This document shows positions 46,491 to 59,806 of a stretch of DNA of 64,000 nt, piece by piece. Position 1 is the stretch's first letter; each line of letters starts with the position of its first letter. Source of the DNA: Wyeomyia smithii. Lineage: Eukaryota > Arthropoda > Insecta > Diptera > Culicidae. Under the pieces are notes generated by a model that worked only from the letters and a program-made list of their open reading frames with translations, did no database searches and was not told the DNA's origin. Location of the stretch: positions 244,636,892 to 244,700,891 of the forward strand of contig NC_073696.1 of assembly GCF_029784165.1 (NCBI RefSeq). Reading direction: 5' to 3'. Position numbers and translations under genes: made by a program.

Positions 46491-48791
46491 GTAAGTATCG
46501 GCATTATTTTTAATCAAAAATAGGTACATTACACTGGTAAACTTCTATATTTTTCAATAGTTTGAATCATACATTTTTCTACGTTTAGAAGCGTATAGAA
46601 AAGGCCTGAGAGTTTCTAAGTATGACTTAGACTCACGCTAAGTGCATGTTAAGATATTTACCATTTAATTATTGGGAATGGCATTTTCCTTATTTTTTTA
46701 TACCTGATATCGTTTTTCGTTAAATTCCTAATTTTCAGTCGAAATTTTTGTAAACGAGAAGCATTCTTAAGCACTTTTTTACGATAAATCCTTTGGGTTT
46801 GGGTAATAAGAACCTTTGGGCAACCTCGCTCACCCCGTCCGTGACCCCTTGAATTACCAACGGCATTCAGGAGCGACCCCTAATCGATGTCGACCCTCGA
46901 TTCACAACCCTTTCCGCATGACAACTGTCGCAGCGATCCGTGCCGTCATCATCGGGATAGCTTAATTCACACTTTTCAACTCTTGCACTCTATTCGCGCA
47001 CCAATTGATCATCCAGCCGTATCAACCGTCGGTCGGGTCTAGCCACCCGGAGTCAAGCAAGGAATCCGTTCCAGTCTATGAGCTTGATTTACATCGAAAT
47101 CCCCACTTCCAGCAGATTGCCTAATATGTCAGTCAGCCGGGATTGAGTCTTCTTTAGCCCAGGACGGGAAAATCTGGGAAACTTGGCTGCTGGTATGCGA
47201 TGCGCTTGGTCTGAGGCGAATAATTATCCTCTATTTTGTGAGCGGCAGCAATGAGATCATTTTCATCATCATCATCATTACCAGCACCATCACCGTCGTC
47301 ATCATTGTCGTCGTGGGAATCCTTCGCCAGGCAACGATATGTATCAGTCTCTTTCCCCACATTAGCAACGTTTGTGGACCGGATAGTGGGAAACCGCGGT
47401 GGAAGCTAGCATCACATCAAACGTGATTCTATCCATCAAAGGTGGTAACGCTTGGGCTCGCCAGGAGCTGGCCCGGTTTTTTACGACACTGCGAAGAATC
47501 GGTGTCATCATCGTCATCGCCAACAGCTGCGCAGATGTTGCGGAATAGTCGTAATGAAGTTATCGTCACCTGGCGTAACTTCAGGTAGGGGATCATAGAA
47601 CGTTGTATGTTACTAATCCCTCAAGTTTGCTGTTTGCCACGATTCTGGCCCAAAGCCCAAAGCTGCCTCTAGTCGTTCCGAAAATTTCCCCATCTGACGA
47701 TCTATTACAATAATGGCAATCCTTACGAGAAAGAGAGAAAGAGCAGCGCACATTTCAACCCGGAGCAGTTGTGGCACCGGTGACACATCGCGACAGGAAG
47801 ACGGTAGGTGACGCGAGCCCTCGCACTGTTGTCAGCCTCCTGTAGTGTCGTGTCCCGATGACGAAAACGGACGTTGCTGGGCGAACGCGCGGCTCTTACC
47901 ATCAGCATTTATTTATTCATGACATTTTATACGAAACATATCCAGAAGAATCCTTCAGGTCCGTCCGGTGCAGAGGAGGCCCCATCTGGGTCGGGACGAC
48001 ACTTGTAGGTGCCGTGACGTAGCGGTGTCATCCTACCTTACCGCACTCATTATTCATGGGGATTCAAATGACGCTACACAAACGCAGCGTGTGTCATGAG
48101 CAGACGATGGAGGCGACGCAGGCAGGACAACTTTGTGGCCGAGAAACGATGAGATTGTCGTCCGTTTTCTGTTTGTACCGGATGTTTACAGTGGCAGTTG
48201 AAAAAAAAGCTTTTGCATTAACATATTTCGTTGAAAGTTTAATTGAAAAAACCTACTGTACTTGCCTTTCGCATGTGGGTTTTTATCGCATTTTATCATT
48301 ATATTGCAACTACATTAAATTATGTTGTCTACGTCTATCAAAATATATAATCGAAAAAAAACAGATTTTTAACAGAAATAATTTACTCATCTACAAATAT
48401 TCTGAATTCAATTGGAGGCATTGAAAATCGGCCAAGTACTTGTCGCGAAAGTTGATAGATTCTTACTGATATAAAACACATTTTGTGTTTCGCCTACAAG
48501 CCAGATTGTGTGCTCGTTCTAGTGCAATGGAATGCACGCAAAAATAGACAAACGCAAACATGAATACTCACAGAAAAGTGAGCAGAAAGTATTTCATCAA
48601 TTAGAAGGTCTACCAGGTGCCAGCTAAAAATGACTAGAAGCTAATTAAATAACAGTTTTCGTTCGCTAATTGGGCCAACATTCCAACTGTAACCAGAAAC
48701 TGGGGCAGATTCCAAAGCAATGGCATTTCGAGTGATGAATTTTAAAGTGTAATAAACCTGTTCTGTATTAAAGTGCCTGTAACTATATATA
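46491..48791. other. Downstream intron, non-coding
   Basis: 46800-48170 is moderately GC-rich with a (CAT)n tract at 47262-47300; no exon with a Sidestep continuation, no other domain. Confidence 0.5.
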
Positions 48792-49231
48792 GAGTGGCGA
48801 CACTGTAAAAATTGGAATAAAAATTTTCTGTCAGGGTCATTCCAATAAATACGTTACGCAAGTTCCGATCAATATTTCCTCCTTATATATGCGTGAAGTA
48901 CTGTATGAAAGCCTTCTGTCTCAGTCAGCGCTCATTGTCATTTTCAATTGAGAATCGTCATGTGAGAGTGATGGTGATTATCTCCGCTTTCAATTGAAAA
49001 GCGTTTGTATCAATTTCAAGCCGTTCAGTTGTCAGAATCACAGCAAGAGCTTACGACTGGGTGTCATGTGACTCACGAAGTGCTCGAAAATGATACAAAA
49101 GCTTTTCAATTGAAAGCGACGGGTCAAAGCGTCACTATAACCTGATAATTGTCAATTGAAAATGACTTTGTCAGGCTCTGGTTAGTGTTACCAGTATTAC
49201 CAGCGTTATTTTGAATGACCCGGCGCCACTC
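48792..49231. mobile_element. TA-flanked MITE (440 bp)
   Basis: GAGTGGCG at the left and CGCCACTC at the right are inverted; TA flanks both (48790-48791, 49232-49233). The interior is partly self-complementary, with TTTCAATTGA boxes repeated in both orientations and GTCATGTGA-type words. No ORF. Confidence 0.7.
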
Positions 49232-49233
49232 TA

Positions 49234-50020
49234 GTTATACTTATAGGCACTCTACGCTGTATGTAACAAGTAAAAATCTGCATAAATATGTAAAAAAGCG
49301 AAGCTTAGGCTTACATTTTCTGATGGTTACCCATTGTTGAAATGGTCGATTCAGCGTTGGGATAGAACATTTTCTCATGTCGCTTCTATATAATGCGTTT
49401 CATATAAATTTTTGCTGTGAAAATTGTGTGATTCCACCTGTTATGAACATAAATGATTGAAAAATATTTTCCATTTCTCTCAAAAAATAACACATCAAGT
49501 TAATAAACAAATGAATTATTGTCTTATTACTACAATCTTTCATTCATATACCTCTGATTTGTTGAGGCAGTAATATGCAAAAACCCAGTTTTGACGTTTA
49601 TCTATAGAATATTGAACGATGACGTCATCTGACAGCCCGGAAGGTAAATTCTCGATAGAGCCGGAAAGATGCTTTTGCTCTAACGCTTTTTATTATTAGT
49701 CGATTCTCATATGCAATCTCATAGAATAGGCCACAGTCTTCGTTAAAACAAAAAAATCGATTTATTGTTCAAAATTTTTACACCTCGTAAACAAATCTTC
49801 AGGAACTGTCAAAAAAGTGTGATTATCGTCGCTCTTCTTGTCCAGCATGAATGTTGCGTACCGCACTTTTTCCTTCTGCTTTATGATGTGTTTCTGCTGC
49901 TCGAAGAAAAATTAATACGCTTGCTGCTTGCCCCACAGCTGAGCAAAACAAGAGTGACTAATGAGATAAATTCGATAACATTCGAGGAGCACACATGCAT
50001 AACGGGCGGCTGGATTTTTT
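49234..50020. other. Non-coding
   Basis: AT-rich; nothing recognised. Confidence 0.4.
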
Positions 50021-50930
50021 TGACGTAGGATTACGTCTTACGGGAACATATACAGGGGTCCAATTTCAAAAACCGAAAACATCGAGAGCGTCACGAAAAT
50101 TGTCAAATTTTAAACGTTTCAGTCAGTTTTCAGCCGATTTCTATCATTTTTTGCAGCAATCGATAGGAAAATCAAATGTTCACCCGTCCAAATGCAGAAA
50201 ATTGTAACCTGATTGTTCGAACTATTGTACTATTGCAAATTGTCAAGCTTCGTCGAAACGCAAATGTCGACCTCTGATTGGCCGCTTAATGCTTCTTTCC
50301 CTAACAAGGTTTACAGAATATCCCTAGTTGACTAGGAATGTGCGCTTTGTGTTTGATGTAAAATTCATTCCATGACTGTAGCGATACCACACGGACGTTG
50401 AATGCTAATCATGGCGAAGAAATAAAAGACAGAGTGTCCACAAGAAATAATTTTTTGTGCATTCGTTTTACGAAGCTGGGACAAACTGTAGGAACTTGAA
50501 ATTAAGGCAGGGCTATTCATTAGATTGCTCTAAACCAGAATAAAATGAGATTCTTTTATTTGAAGTTTTTGTCACCGTATAATTTTATTCTCTTTGGATG
50601 GTTGATCTTTCTCGGTGAAATTTCACATTTTTCACCGAGAAAGATCAACCATCCAAAGAGAATAAAGTGAAATTCATTATGTCAGAGCGGATATCGCACG
50701 CGATCATGAAGCATTTATGAATTAATTTATACAGTTTCTTTTCATTTTTCATTCAACAGAGTCAACTTAAGCACATCGATTAGTGCGCTTTTGACGTAGA
50801 ATTACGTCTTACGGCAACATATATAGGGGTACAAATTGTAAATCCGGAAACATCAAGAGCGTCACGAAAATTGTCCACTTTCAAATGTTTTAAACTCAGT
50901 CAGTTTCCAACGGATTTCGTTTATTTTTAA
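50021..50930. repeat. Two direct copies of a GACGTAGGATTACGTCTTACG repeat
   Basis: 50021-50160 and 50791-50930 share TTGACGTA-GATTACGTCTTACG, CATATA-AGGGGT, GAGCGTCACGAAAATTGTC and TCAGTCAGTTT. A third, diverged start is at 6575. Probably terminal or promoter sequence of a dispersed mosquito element; identity unknown. Confidence 0.65.
50584..50666. repeat. Perfect hairpin, 37-bp arms, 9-nt loop
   Basis: 50584-50620 (starting TTTATTCTCTTTGGATGG) is exactly complementary to 50630-50666. Loop TTTCACATT. It lies between the two direct repeats at 50.02 and 50.79 kb. Perfect pairing argues for a recent origin or selection, and against an ordinary microRNA precursor, which would carry bulges. Confidence 0.9.
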
Positions 50931-52374
50931 AACAAAAATTATTTACGAAAAAATATACCGCTTCGCACCATCAAACTGATTAACCCCAATCAAGTGTAAT
51001 TCCAAATCTATTGCAAAAAATTTATTGACATAAGACAGGCTGCCGCAATACTGCGTTAACCTTGCGATCGTGTCTCATGAACAACTATCTTTAAGTTTTG
51101 AGATGCATAGCAAACAACGCAATTTACTTTCCTACCTAGATGCTCTCCTCATTTGATATATGCTTAGGAGACACACAGTAAAAGCACTGCAATTAGTTCT
51201 ATAGGGTGAAAAATCCTAGTTGAGATGGCATTGCCAATTAAAAATTAAAAAAAAGAGGCCAGATTGTACGAACCATATACAAAAAGCTATCCAAATTTCT
51301 CGTTCTCAAGATATTGGTTATATAATTGAAGCCGCGTTTCTTGCCAGTTGTTGAAAAAGACCAACGTGTCTAACTTTCTCGGCATCGACTGTTAGGCAGT
51401 ATTTTTTGGGATTTGCAAGGCATGATGTTTAGTTTAGACTGAATAGATGGTTACTACTTCTTGACTGATCAGATTCAGTAAAACTGCACAATACAATCAG
51501 TTTTTTTTTAGGTGGATTTTTTTACGAGGCTCAGAAGCGGATTTTCGAATTATTTTATAAGCTGTTTTGTACGCGGATTTTCGAATTAACTCAGTGTTTT
51601 TTTTTTTTGCGCGATACCACGCCAATTCAAAATTTTTTCCGTGGCGTTTCGAATAAACGCGGGTTGGGAACCAAAAACGTCTAAATGCTTATTAAATAAA
51701 AGACTTAATCGAAAAAACCCTCTACCTCCGAAAGATTTGAAATGACCGTCAAAAGGACAATTTTAAATACTAGTCGTAGAGCGTCTCGGACTTTATCTAA
51801 AGCCTTCCTTGATGACTAACTTTGCAAGAATTTTTGAATTACCGCGGCTTAGTTTACGCCCCCTGACTGTAATTTAATTAAATGAGAGTGGCCGATTATT
51901 TTCATTGCTCAAGTTCTAGTGACTCAATACTTTGAAGGACCAACTACGGCACCGGCCAAGTCCTTGCAAACAGGTAGGAAGAGGAAAGAGATGCTAGTGT
52001 GACCTCTGCATCTCTACAAAGATCACATGAAAGGGATTTTTTTTAGTATGGGAGGGTACATTAGATCTGGGTTCACCTAAATAAATGATGCGATCATACA
52101 TATAATTCATTCCCGTCTCTATTCAGCTATTCTCGGTTCAATCTCTGTTACATCAACTGATTCGAGAAGCACAAATAGTTTATTTATATTTCGTACCGGT
52201 TTACACCAACAGACAGTAGGAGCGCTGTTGAGGCCGCGCACAAATGTTTGTGTGATTTATTTCATAGAGCACAAAATATTTAACTACCTGATATGAGACC
52301 AATTATAACCAATCTATCTGAAAAAAAAATGCAGTCCTTTCTGTCTGTTTGATCCATATAGTCTTGGAAACCGA
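50931..52374. other. Non-coding with repeat fragments
   Basis: 51911-52000 repeats part of 37.1 kb; 52200-52280 (GAGGCCGCGCACAAAT) resembles 53640-53720. No gene seen. Confidence 0.45.
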
Positions 52375-53556
52375 CCGAGAAAGATGACTAAGATAGTTCG
52401 AGACCACTCCCTCTTCTGGAAGCAAATAAGACACAAATTTCTGCATATCTCAAAGACTAATCAAGTAAATGGAATATAATTTCACAGTTGAATGTTTTTG
52501 GGGGTAAAAAATATGTCCATAATAGTTCGACACCCCTCCTTCTTCTGGAAGGGAGGGGTTCCATACAAATGAAACGCAAATTTCTGCACATCTCAAGAAC
52601 TAACCAAGTAAAAGGAACCAAATTTGGCAGGTGAATGTTTTTAGCGGTAACAAACATGTCCATAACAGTTTGACACCCCTCACTGGAAATGAAACACAAA
52701 GTTCTGCACATCTTGAGAAGAAATAAAGTTAATAGAACCAAATTTGGCATATAGAGTTTTTTGGAAGCAAAACATATTTTCATGGTGGTTTGACACCCCT
52801 CAAATATCTATGGTGGTTTGACACTCTCCCGTACTCTGAAAAGGGAGAGAGGTCTCCCATACAATCCCATACAAATCAAACAAATATTTCTACCAGGTCT
52901 TCCGGAAAACCGCCTTAAATGATCGGGTCGATGCACATGAGCCAAAATTCGACTCAAGGAGCCATTTTTAATTTTAAGAAGGAAACTTCCGGTTTTTAAT
53001 ATAGGTGTTTCCGGATCCAAAATGACGCCCAGAGGCCAGAAAATGTCTCCATATGCCATTTTGATATCCAAGATGGCGACTTCCGGCTTCTGAAAACAAC
53101 AAAAAGTGACCAAATACCATTTGGTATTTCCGAAATGGTAATGATGCAATAAAGCCACAAATCGTCCTCAGACAACATTTTGAATTTTTGATGACAACTA
53201 CCGGTTTCTTGAAAACAGCCAAAAATGGCCGATTTCTACTCAATATGATTATATGCGGAAACAGAATGATACACGGGAGCTAAAATCGACAACAGACACC
53301 ATTTTGAACCATTTTGAATTCTAAGATGGTGACTTCAGGTTCTTAGGAAACAGCCGAAATGACCAAATACCACCCAATTTTGATGTTTTTTAACCAGAAT
53401 GACGCCCAGAGGCCAGAAATTGTCGCCAAATGCCATTTTGAAATCCAAAAATTGGTTTCTGGAGAACAGCCTTAAGTGACAAATGAATTTGAAATTCCTA
53501 AAATTATTTAATTAAACACAAATATAGGCGGGACGAAGTTTGCCGGGTCAGCTAGT
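52375..53556. repeat. Modular interspersed repeat
   Basis: The left part has modules of 120-145 bases, each with GTTTGACACCCCTC and AAATTTCTGCACATCTC-like words (52388, 52515, 52660, 52780). The right part has units with AAGATGGCGACTTCCGG, AATGACGCCCAGAGGCCAGA and GACCAAATACC (52960-53480). It ends in CGAAGTTTGCCGGGTCAGCT, then AAT-rich sequence. This looks like the 3' part of a retroelement-derived family with variable tandem modules; no ORF. Confidence 0.6.
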
Positions 53557-55182
53557 AGACAATAAAAATAACAATGTGACCACACACAGGTGTATGTGGT
53601 ATATCTTAGTGAAATGCAGAATATTATACACGACGTCGATCCGAGTTAAACCAACTCACCATAGAAAGGCTGCTGGGGCCGCGCACAAATATATATGGTT
53701 CACTTGAAAGAAACACAAAAGTGATTATATTTTCTTCGTTTAGATAAACCAACGAACAACTAAGCAATAGCTGGAATGTACGTAACCAGATCATTTATGA
53801 ACGAAATTAGCGCGTTTACTGATTAAATTTAGAACCAGTACAACAAATGTGTGCTGGGCTTATCGTTCTAGCGCATTTTGAATGTATTTAGTACTCCCAA
53901 ATCACTATATTTCAAAAGTGTTGGTATCGTGATGATGATTTGTTCTGGTATTGGTAATGTTCTATAGAAGGCTACTATCGTTGAAGCAGTGCAACCAACA
54001 ACAAACACTGATGATTTTGGTCATGAATGAATTGATGAAAATATTAACTGATTGCTTCCCCTTCGTGAATTCGGTCATTTAAAAACATCATCGAATCAAT
54101 AGCAAACAAAAAGATATTGGGTTTGTTCGAAACAATTTGAATTTAACTACGATTCTGGTTTTATTTATATGCATTCGATTCCATGTTACTGGCACCAGCG
54201 TCAGTGAATCCTGTTGCAACAAGACTCGCTATTGGCTGTTTCGTTTGCTGACAGTGATTAGGGATGCACTAGTCTTTGATACGCACTGGATCGCGAAAGT
54301 AAGCAGCGGTTTTTTGAGCGCCCCATAACAGATCGTTAGCCCGAAGCTGAAGTTTACCTAAACGTCCTGATTTTGTGTGTATGATACATATTCTGATTCC
54401 GATCTCTGTTCATGTATTCATTGAACAACTGATGCGTTATGCAATTCACACATTTTTTGTGCGAAATCAGAGCAATCATTGTGCGTTTGAAAGGACCATT
54501 ATTGCGTGAACGAAGCAAAAACACTATTTGAAATGCAAATAAAAGGATCTAAACGTAACGGTATCATGTAAAATCAAAACGAAATATTTGCCAGCGATTA
54601 ATATTTGGGTAGAACGGAAAAAATAGTTAAAAATAATCTTAAATATGAATTGATCAAAGTGAGCTACGATGTGATAAAAGAAATGATTGATCAACTATCT
54701 CAATAGAAATAGCACCAATATTTTTCTTAGTCAATGCTGCGAAAGCAAAGAAAAAGTACCAACGAAGCTCAAACTTGGAATCGGTTCGAAGTCAGGATAA
54801 TTATTCATTTAGTGTCACTCTGAAAATCATCCGATACCCCGCGTTTTGCGACACTCCTTTTTTGCTGCAAGAGAACGCATTTCTTGTTCAATACCTCTTT
54901 ATCAGATTTTATAGTCGTGGAACGTCCCAAAAAAATGAAAAAGCGATTTTTAAAAAAGCAAATATAATATTATTTCAATTTTCATCAAACAAACATATTT
55001 ATTTAACAATCTCTGTCAACTTTATAACCCATTTTTCCGAGCAGTAGTGTTGCCAGATTTCTTTCTTTCAATCAGTTTCCAAAAATCTAATACCGTAAAT
55101 GAAATTTTTTTAATTCTTCTTACTTTATTTCTTTTATTGTACTTTCGCCACTATTCTGTTTAATACAATTTCATTCTACGCA
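53557..55182. other. Non-coding AT-rich DNA
   Basis: No gene seen. The CACTG at 55183-55187 is the target duplication of the Transib element. Confidence 0.5.
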
Positions 55183-55187
55183 CACTG

Positions 55188-55876
55188 CACAGTGGTACAG
55201 AACGACAATTTAGGCGGAAATGGAGTTTTCGATACATTTTTGTGATTTTAGAGCCATATTTTATATGGCGAAGTTGCTTATTATAATTTGGTCTACATTT
55301 AAACTGAGGTGAAAATTAGGGTGGTCCTAGAACCAACGGAATAAACCAACTAAAATTTTTATTTGTGGAAAAATAAAATTTTATTTCAAGTAAAGTTGTA
55401 GATCACTTGATTTTAAGCAGCTTTGTTTCTTGTAGCTCTTAAATTGACTGAAATAAAGCAATTTTGCCTAGGGTGGCTCTTAAAAAACGGTTTTTTCGCT
55501 CTACTTTGTTTAATTCAATATTCTCAGTAAAATTATGTTCAGACGACTTTTAGAGCTTTGAAAGACGCAACTTTTGGTGGCTATACTTTAACGATATCTT
55601 TTATGGGTGAAAAGCTATTAAGCTTTTGATTTTTAAAATACGCTCTTTTCAACTGTTGATATCTCTGAATGGGGCAGATGAAAAAAATATCTTCTGGTTT
55701 CATTTGAAAGAGCAACTTTTGTACTTTATCATAAAAAATTGGAGATAGGTTATTTCTTAAAATCGAATAAAATAAGTTTGAATATGATCATTTTCAATCG
55801 AAAAAGTAAGGTTTTTACAGCCTAGTTTTTTTATTTGATAAAACTGATGTACATATTCTTCGGTAAAATTGAAGAT
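55188..55876. repeat. Transib terminal inverted repeat, 3' side
   Basis: Pairs with 62755-63443. Similarity is high and continuous, from CACAGTG to the segment ACTGATGTACATATTCTTCG near 55850, with scattered mismatches and small gaps. Confidence 0.88.
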
Positions 55877-57696
55877 AAGCTAATTTTCGAAACTTTTTAC
55901 GTAGAATTATGTCTCATTTGATTTTCAATAAAATTTGTATACGTATCTTCAATTAAAAAAATTTCAAAATATTAAAATTTATATACGACACAATCTTTAA
56001 AATAACTTTCGGCAGTTACAAAACGATGAAATTGCTGTAAGCAATGCAAAAAAATACTTTTCTCTTCCGTTTATGCATAATTGGCAAAATTTCATGTTCG
56101 TTATTTTGAAAAGAAAGTTTTAATGTTCAATCAATTTTCGTGCTTCTGTTGGTAGATGTGACAAACTTTCGCACTGGGCAGTACGTCGGTTGTTTAGCGA
56201 AATGACGGGATCGGATGTTAGCAGAAGCCTCTTGAAAACGTCTTCAATGTTCGCGATGCGGCTGAATTTTCTTGAGTGGTGTTCTCGAAACTATCTGATG
56301 CACTTGTTGTGGGTCTCCTGGGCTTCTTCACTCAACATTCCCAGTGGCAATACAGCGGTTCTCATTATATTACTACTGTGTAATGAAAGTTTATGCACTG
56401 TAGGAGAAAGTACATACCAATCATATAATTCACAATAAATTTCGTGAGTTTCCCTGGCAAAAGCTTTGAAAGCCTCAATGTCGATTTCTCTGTTGCTATT
56501 GACTACTGTGAGAAGGATCCCAAATCCGAACAGAATATTTTTATTTAGTCCTGTTATTTCAGCAACTGCGTCAACCTCGCTAAAAAAGCGACGGGCAGTG
56601 TTGCCGTCGTTCGAGTTACCTCCCCCCGGAAGCGGTTCGTTTAGCCTCAGCCCTAACTGCTCTTTAAGAGCCAGTCGGATAGAAGCCTGACGGTCTTTCA
56701 GTATGGTATTACTCTTGCTGACACGCCATGAAGGCTTTGGCAGTGTCAAACGATAGCTGATATTTAATAAAAGATCCATAGTTCGAATTCGAGCGTGGAG
56801 TGCTGAAAAGACATACTTCAATACATCGGTAACGTTGAAAGCTTGAGCACCAACAGCGTTGTTCAACAACTTTCCTGATCGTAGGCAAATGTAACACTGC
56901 TGTGAGTGAGTTCCTGCCACGTCATTGACCACCTTCGTATCAACCATTGATAAAACGAGCTTTGCTGCAATTTTCAAATCCACTCCTTTAACACTGACTT
57001 TTGTCGGTACCAGCTTTTGAATTTCTGCTTTCATTTTACTCACTTCGGCCCTCGTTAACTACGCATTTTCTTTGGAAAATATTAGTTTAATTGGACGATA
57101 GAGCGATACTGAAGAAGGTATGTCGTTGTTCCAGATGATTTCCTTTTTTCCATTTTCAAACTGTCGTCGAATGATTCCGATCGGAACCAAGGACATCGCA
57201 AATATATAAGCATCACTGTATTCCTTAAGCTCATTATCGTTATCCTCATCAAAAAACACCTGCTTGAATCTTTATATAGAAATAGGAAAAAATTAAAATG
57301 CATTTGATTCTACTATTTCCGATTTACTATGTACCTTGGATGGTTGGAACTCCCATCACAACCCCATTCAAAAATCACTTGTACCCAATCTTCCTGCAGA
57401 ATGTCTATATTGAGGAACTTGATAAGGCGAAGCACTGTATGGTCTATTAAAGACTGTAGAGATATTTCCGCACATGACGGTTTGATAGTGATACCTTCAA
57501 ATGTTTTGAATTATACAAAATATTATAAATATTTTAAAAGCTTCTGGCATCTAGGTTCTCAATAAAGATCAGAAAAATCCACGACATTTCAACAACAGCA
57601 ACAACAACAACAACAACACAGCAGCAAGCAACAACAATATAAAGCATTTTAGGCTGGTCAAGGGACTTTACTTTCTAATAAAAAGTAAGAAAAACA

Positions 57697-58266
57697 TTGC
57701 ATATAAAATTTATATACATATGTTTGAAACCCCGGTCTAAAATATTCAAAAAGCACACACGAAAAATTAAGATAATTGCATGTGTGTGCGAGCAAAGAAT
57801 TTGTACGAGGAAATACCTTCGACTACCTTTTTGCAAAAAAGTCAATTTAAAGTTTAGCATAAAAGACCTCATGTCATTCTGCGATTTGAATACCAATACA
57901 AAAACTCAAGCAAAGTATTCGAAACCTCAAATCGCGCAGCAGTCACGGACCACAAAAGGTAGTCGAATATATTCCATACACTAATTCCTTCAATTACAAA
58001 GCTCTACATCCGATAAGGATTCTTTTCCTCATAATTATTCAATTTCAAATGACCGAGCTATACATTCGCAGCAATGTTTACATGATTTTGCGTACACGAA
58101 AATTAACAGCTCGATCACTTCAACTATTTTGTACCCGAAGCGATTGGTGGAACCGTCACCGATCTTCATTCTTCCTCGGAGAGATTTGAAAGAAGAAGCT
58201 CGAAGTATTACACAGCTGGCAGAGAGAAACACAGTGAATACTGTCTCGCCAGTAATGGAAAACTGA
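57697..58266 (+). other. Open plus-strand frame inside the Transib intron
   Basis: One frame stays open for about 190 codons with a single TAA at 57982. It is Ser/Thr/Lys-rich (KPQIAQQSRTTKGSR, LQSSTSDKDS, ILYPKRLVEPSP, RSITQLAERNTVNTV). No known domain or Kelch motif is visible. It could be a decayed accessory ORF or chance. A CAA repeat (57593-57620) precedes it. Confidence 0.3.
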
Positions 58267-59493
58267 TGACCTGTTATGTCAACTATTGTTTTTAGTTTCG
58301 TTATAAAACACTACCGGACTACTATCTCATGTTAGAGAGATGTGTACTTTTTGAGTGTCAACACCCGAACTGGAGGGCTAAACCATTTCATCAGATATGG
58401 AAACAGACTACCCAGTGCCGCGAACTATTTACATCGAATTTATACCTCAAGTGATTTGTTTTAGTTCTATCGATGTATGACGCAGATTTCTGCAAAAAAA
58501 AAATATTAAAGAATTTAATGTAAACAAATATTAAATACAAACACTCGTCAATGTTTCGAACTAAAAATTAAATTGTCGTTGGTTTTTTGTTGTAAGTTGT
58601 CTAACGTCGTTTAACATTCTACATCAGTCTTTTTTTACGTTTTTGGAAGGCACCTAGTGGATTTGTTAAATCTGGAATATAAAAATAGAACAATTTTTTT
58701 TTTGCAAACACGAATGAAATTTGTAAATCATCATGATGTTGTTTTAGCCCATATGTCATTTATCATCAAAAGCAAGCACCAAAAAGTACCATCCAAATGA
58801 ATTAAGATCTAAATTAGTACACAAGTTACCACTCATGTGCCGTCAACCAAGTTGAACTCAAACCGGCCGGCAAAATTCGCTGCAAAGTAAACAAACATAT
58901 TTGTAAAAAAAAACATCTCTATCCAACCATTTTCAGTTGCGGTAATGTTTTCAGTTTCACTCGAACATTGCACTAGTATTTGGCGATACCGATTCGATGC
59001 AGTAGCAGCCCGCGGTTCACAAGAAACATCGCGATATTTTTATTGGCCAACGGAATCTCCGTTCGACACATAGTTGGCGCTACAAAAAAAATTATGTTTC
59101 GAAAACGTTCGATAGCCGTTTTTTTCTCTTAAGTAACGCTAATGTTATGCCATACAATGTGGCATGTAGTTAACTATACACTGGATTTTTTTTACGCGAT
59201 TGTCTTTACGTTATTTTATTTCACACGATTTTTTTACACGTAGCGGATAATTTTATCAAAACGACGTGATCTTTTTTCAAACGAATTGTTGAAAATTACG
59301 CGACTTTTTTACGGGATTCTTTTTTTTTTTTCGAGCACGCATCAATCGCGTAAAAAAAGAATTCAGTGTATACACACCGTTTAGCATGGCGAAATTTGAT
59401 CCAAACAAAAACCAAATTTAAATTCTTCTATACTTATTTTGTTAGTGGGCAAGAAAACAACTTGACATTTTACCGCAATCAAGAGTTGTTTTA
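58267..59493. other. Transib intron 1, non-coding
   Basis: AT-rich; nothing recognised. Confidence 0.5.
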
Positions 59494-59500
59494 CTTAAAC

Positions 59501-59806
59501 CACAGACCAACAAACATAACACTTCGAACAAATGTTCAATAAAATCATCGTCCGGATGATTCTAGTACTTTACGTTAGTAACACTAGCACCATCTGCTGC
59601 CGTGTTCGCACTGCGTCATGTATTTCGACATCAGCGCTAGCGTTACTGCATGTGTCAAATGAGGAACCACAAAATGTGTGTGAAATTGCATGACAGCGCC
59701 CCAGACGGCGTTTTCGCGCGATGACTGTTATTCGATTGGAAATTCGAAATGATCGTTTTTCTGTGGCGATGGAGCTAGGTTCCAGTGTTACGTCTGTTAG
59801 TCTGTG
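59501..59806. mobile_element. MITE copy 1 (CACAGACYAACA ends)
   Basis: Begins CACAGACCAACAAACATAAC and ends with the complement of CACAGACTAACAGACGTAAC. CTTAAAC lies on both sides (59494-59500 and 59807-59813), a 7-8 bp duplication typical of hAT-type targets. Non-coding, 306 bp. Confidence 0.8.

Noticed and set aside
47230..47300. GSNEI reading near 47240 as the missing Sidestep exon
   Set aside because: The expected DYGTLLCW is absent in front, there is no splice acceptor, and a CAT repeat follows.
55188..55225. RSS-like nonamer next to the Transib heptamer
   Set aside because: At 12- and 23-base spacing the sequence does not match ACAAAAACC; only the heptamer agrees.
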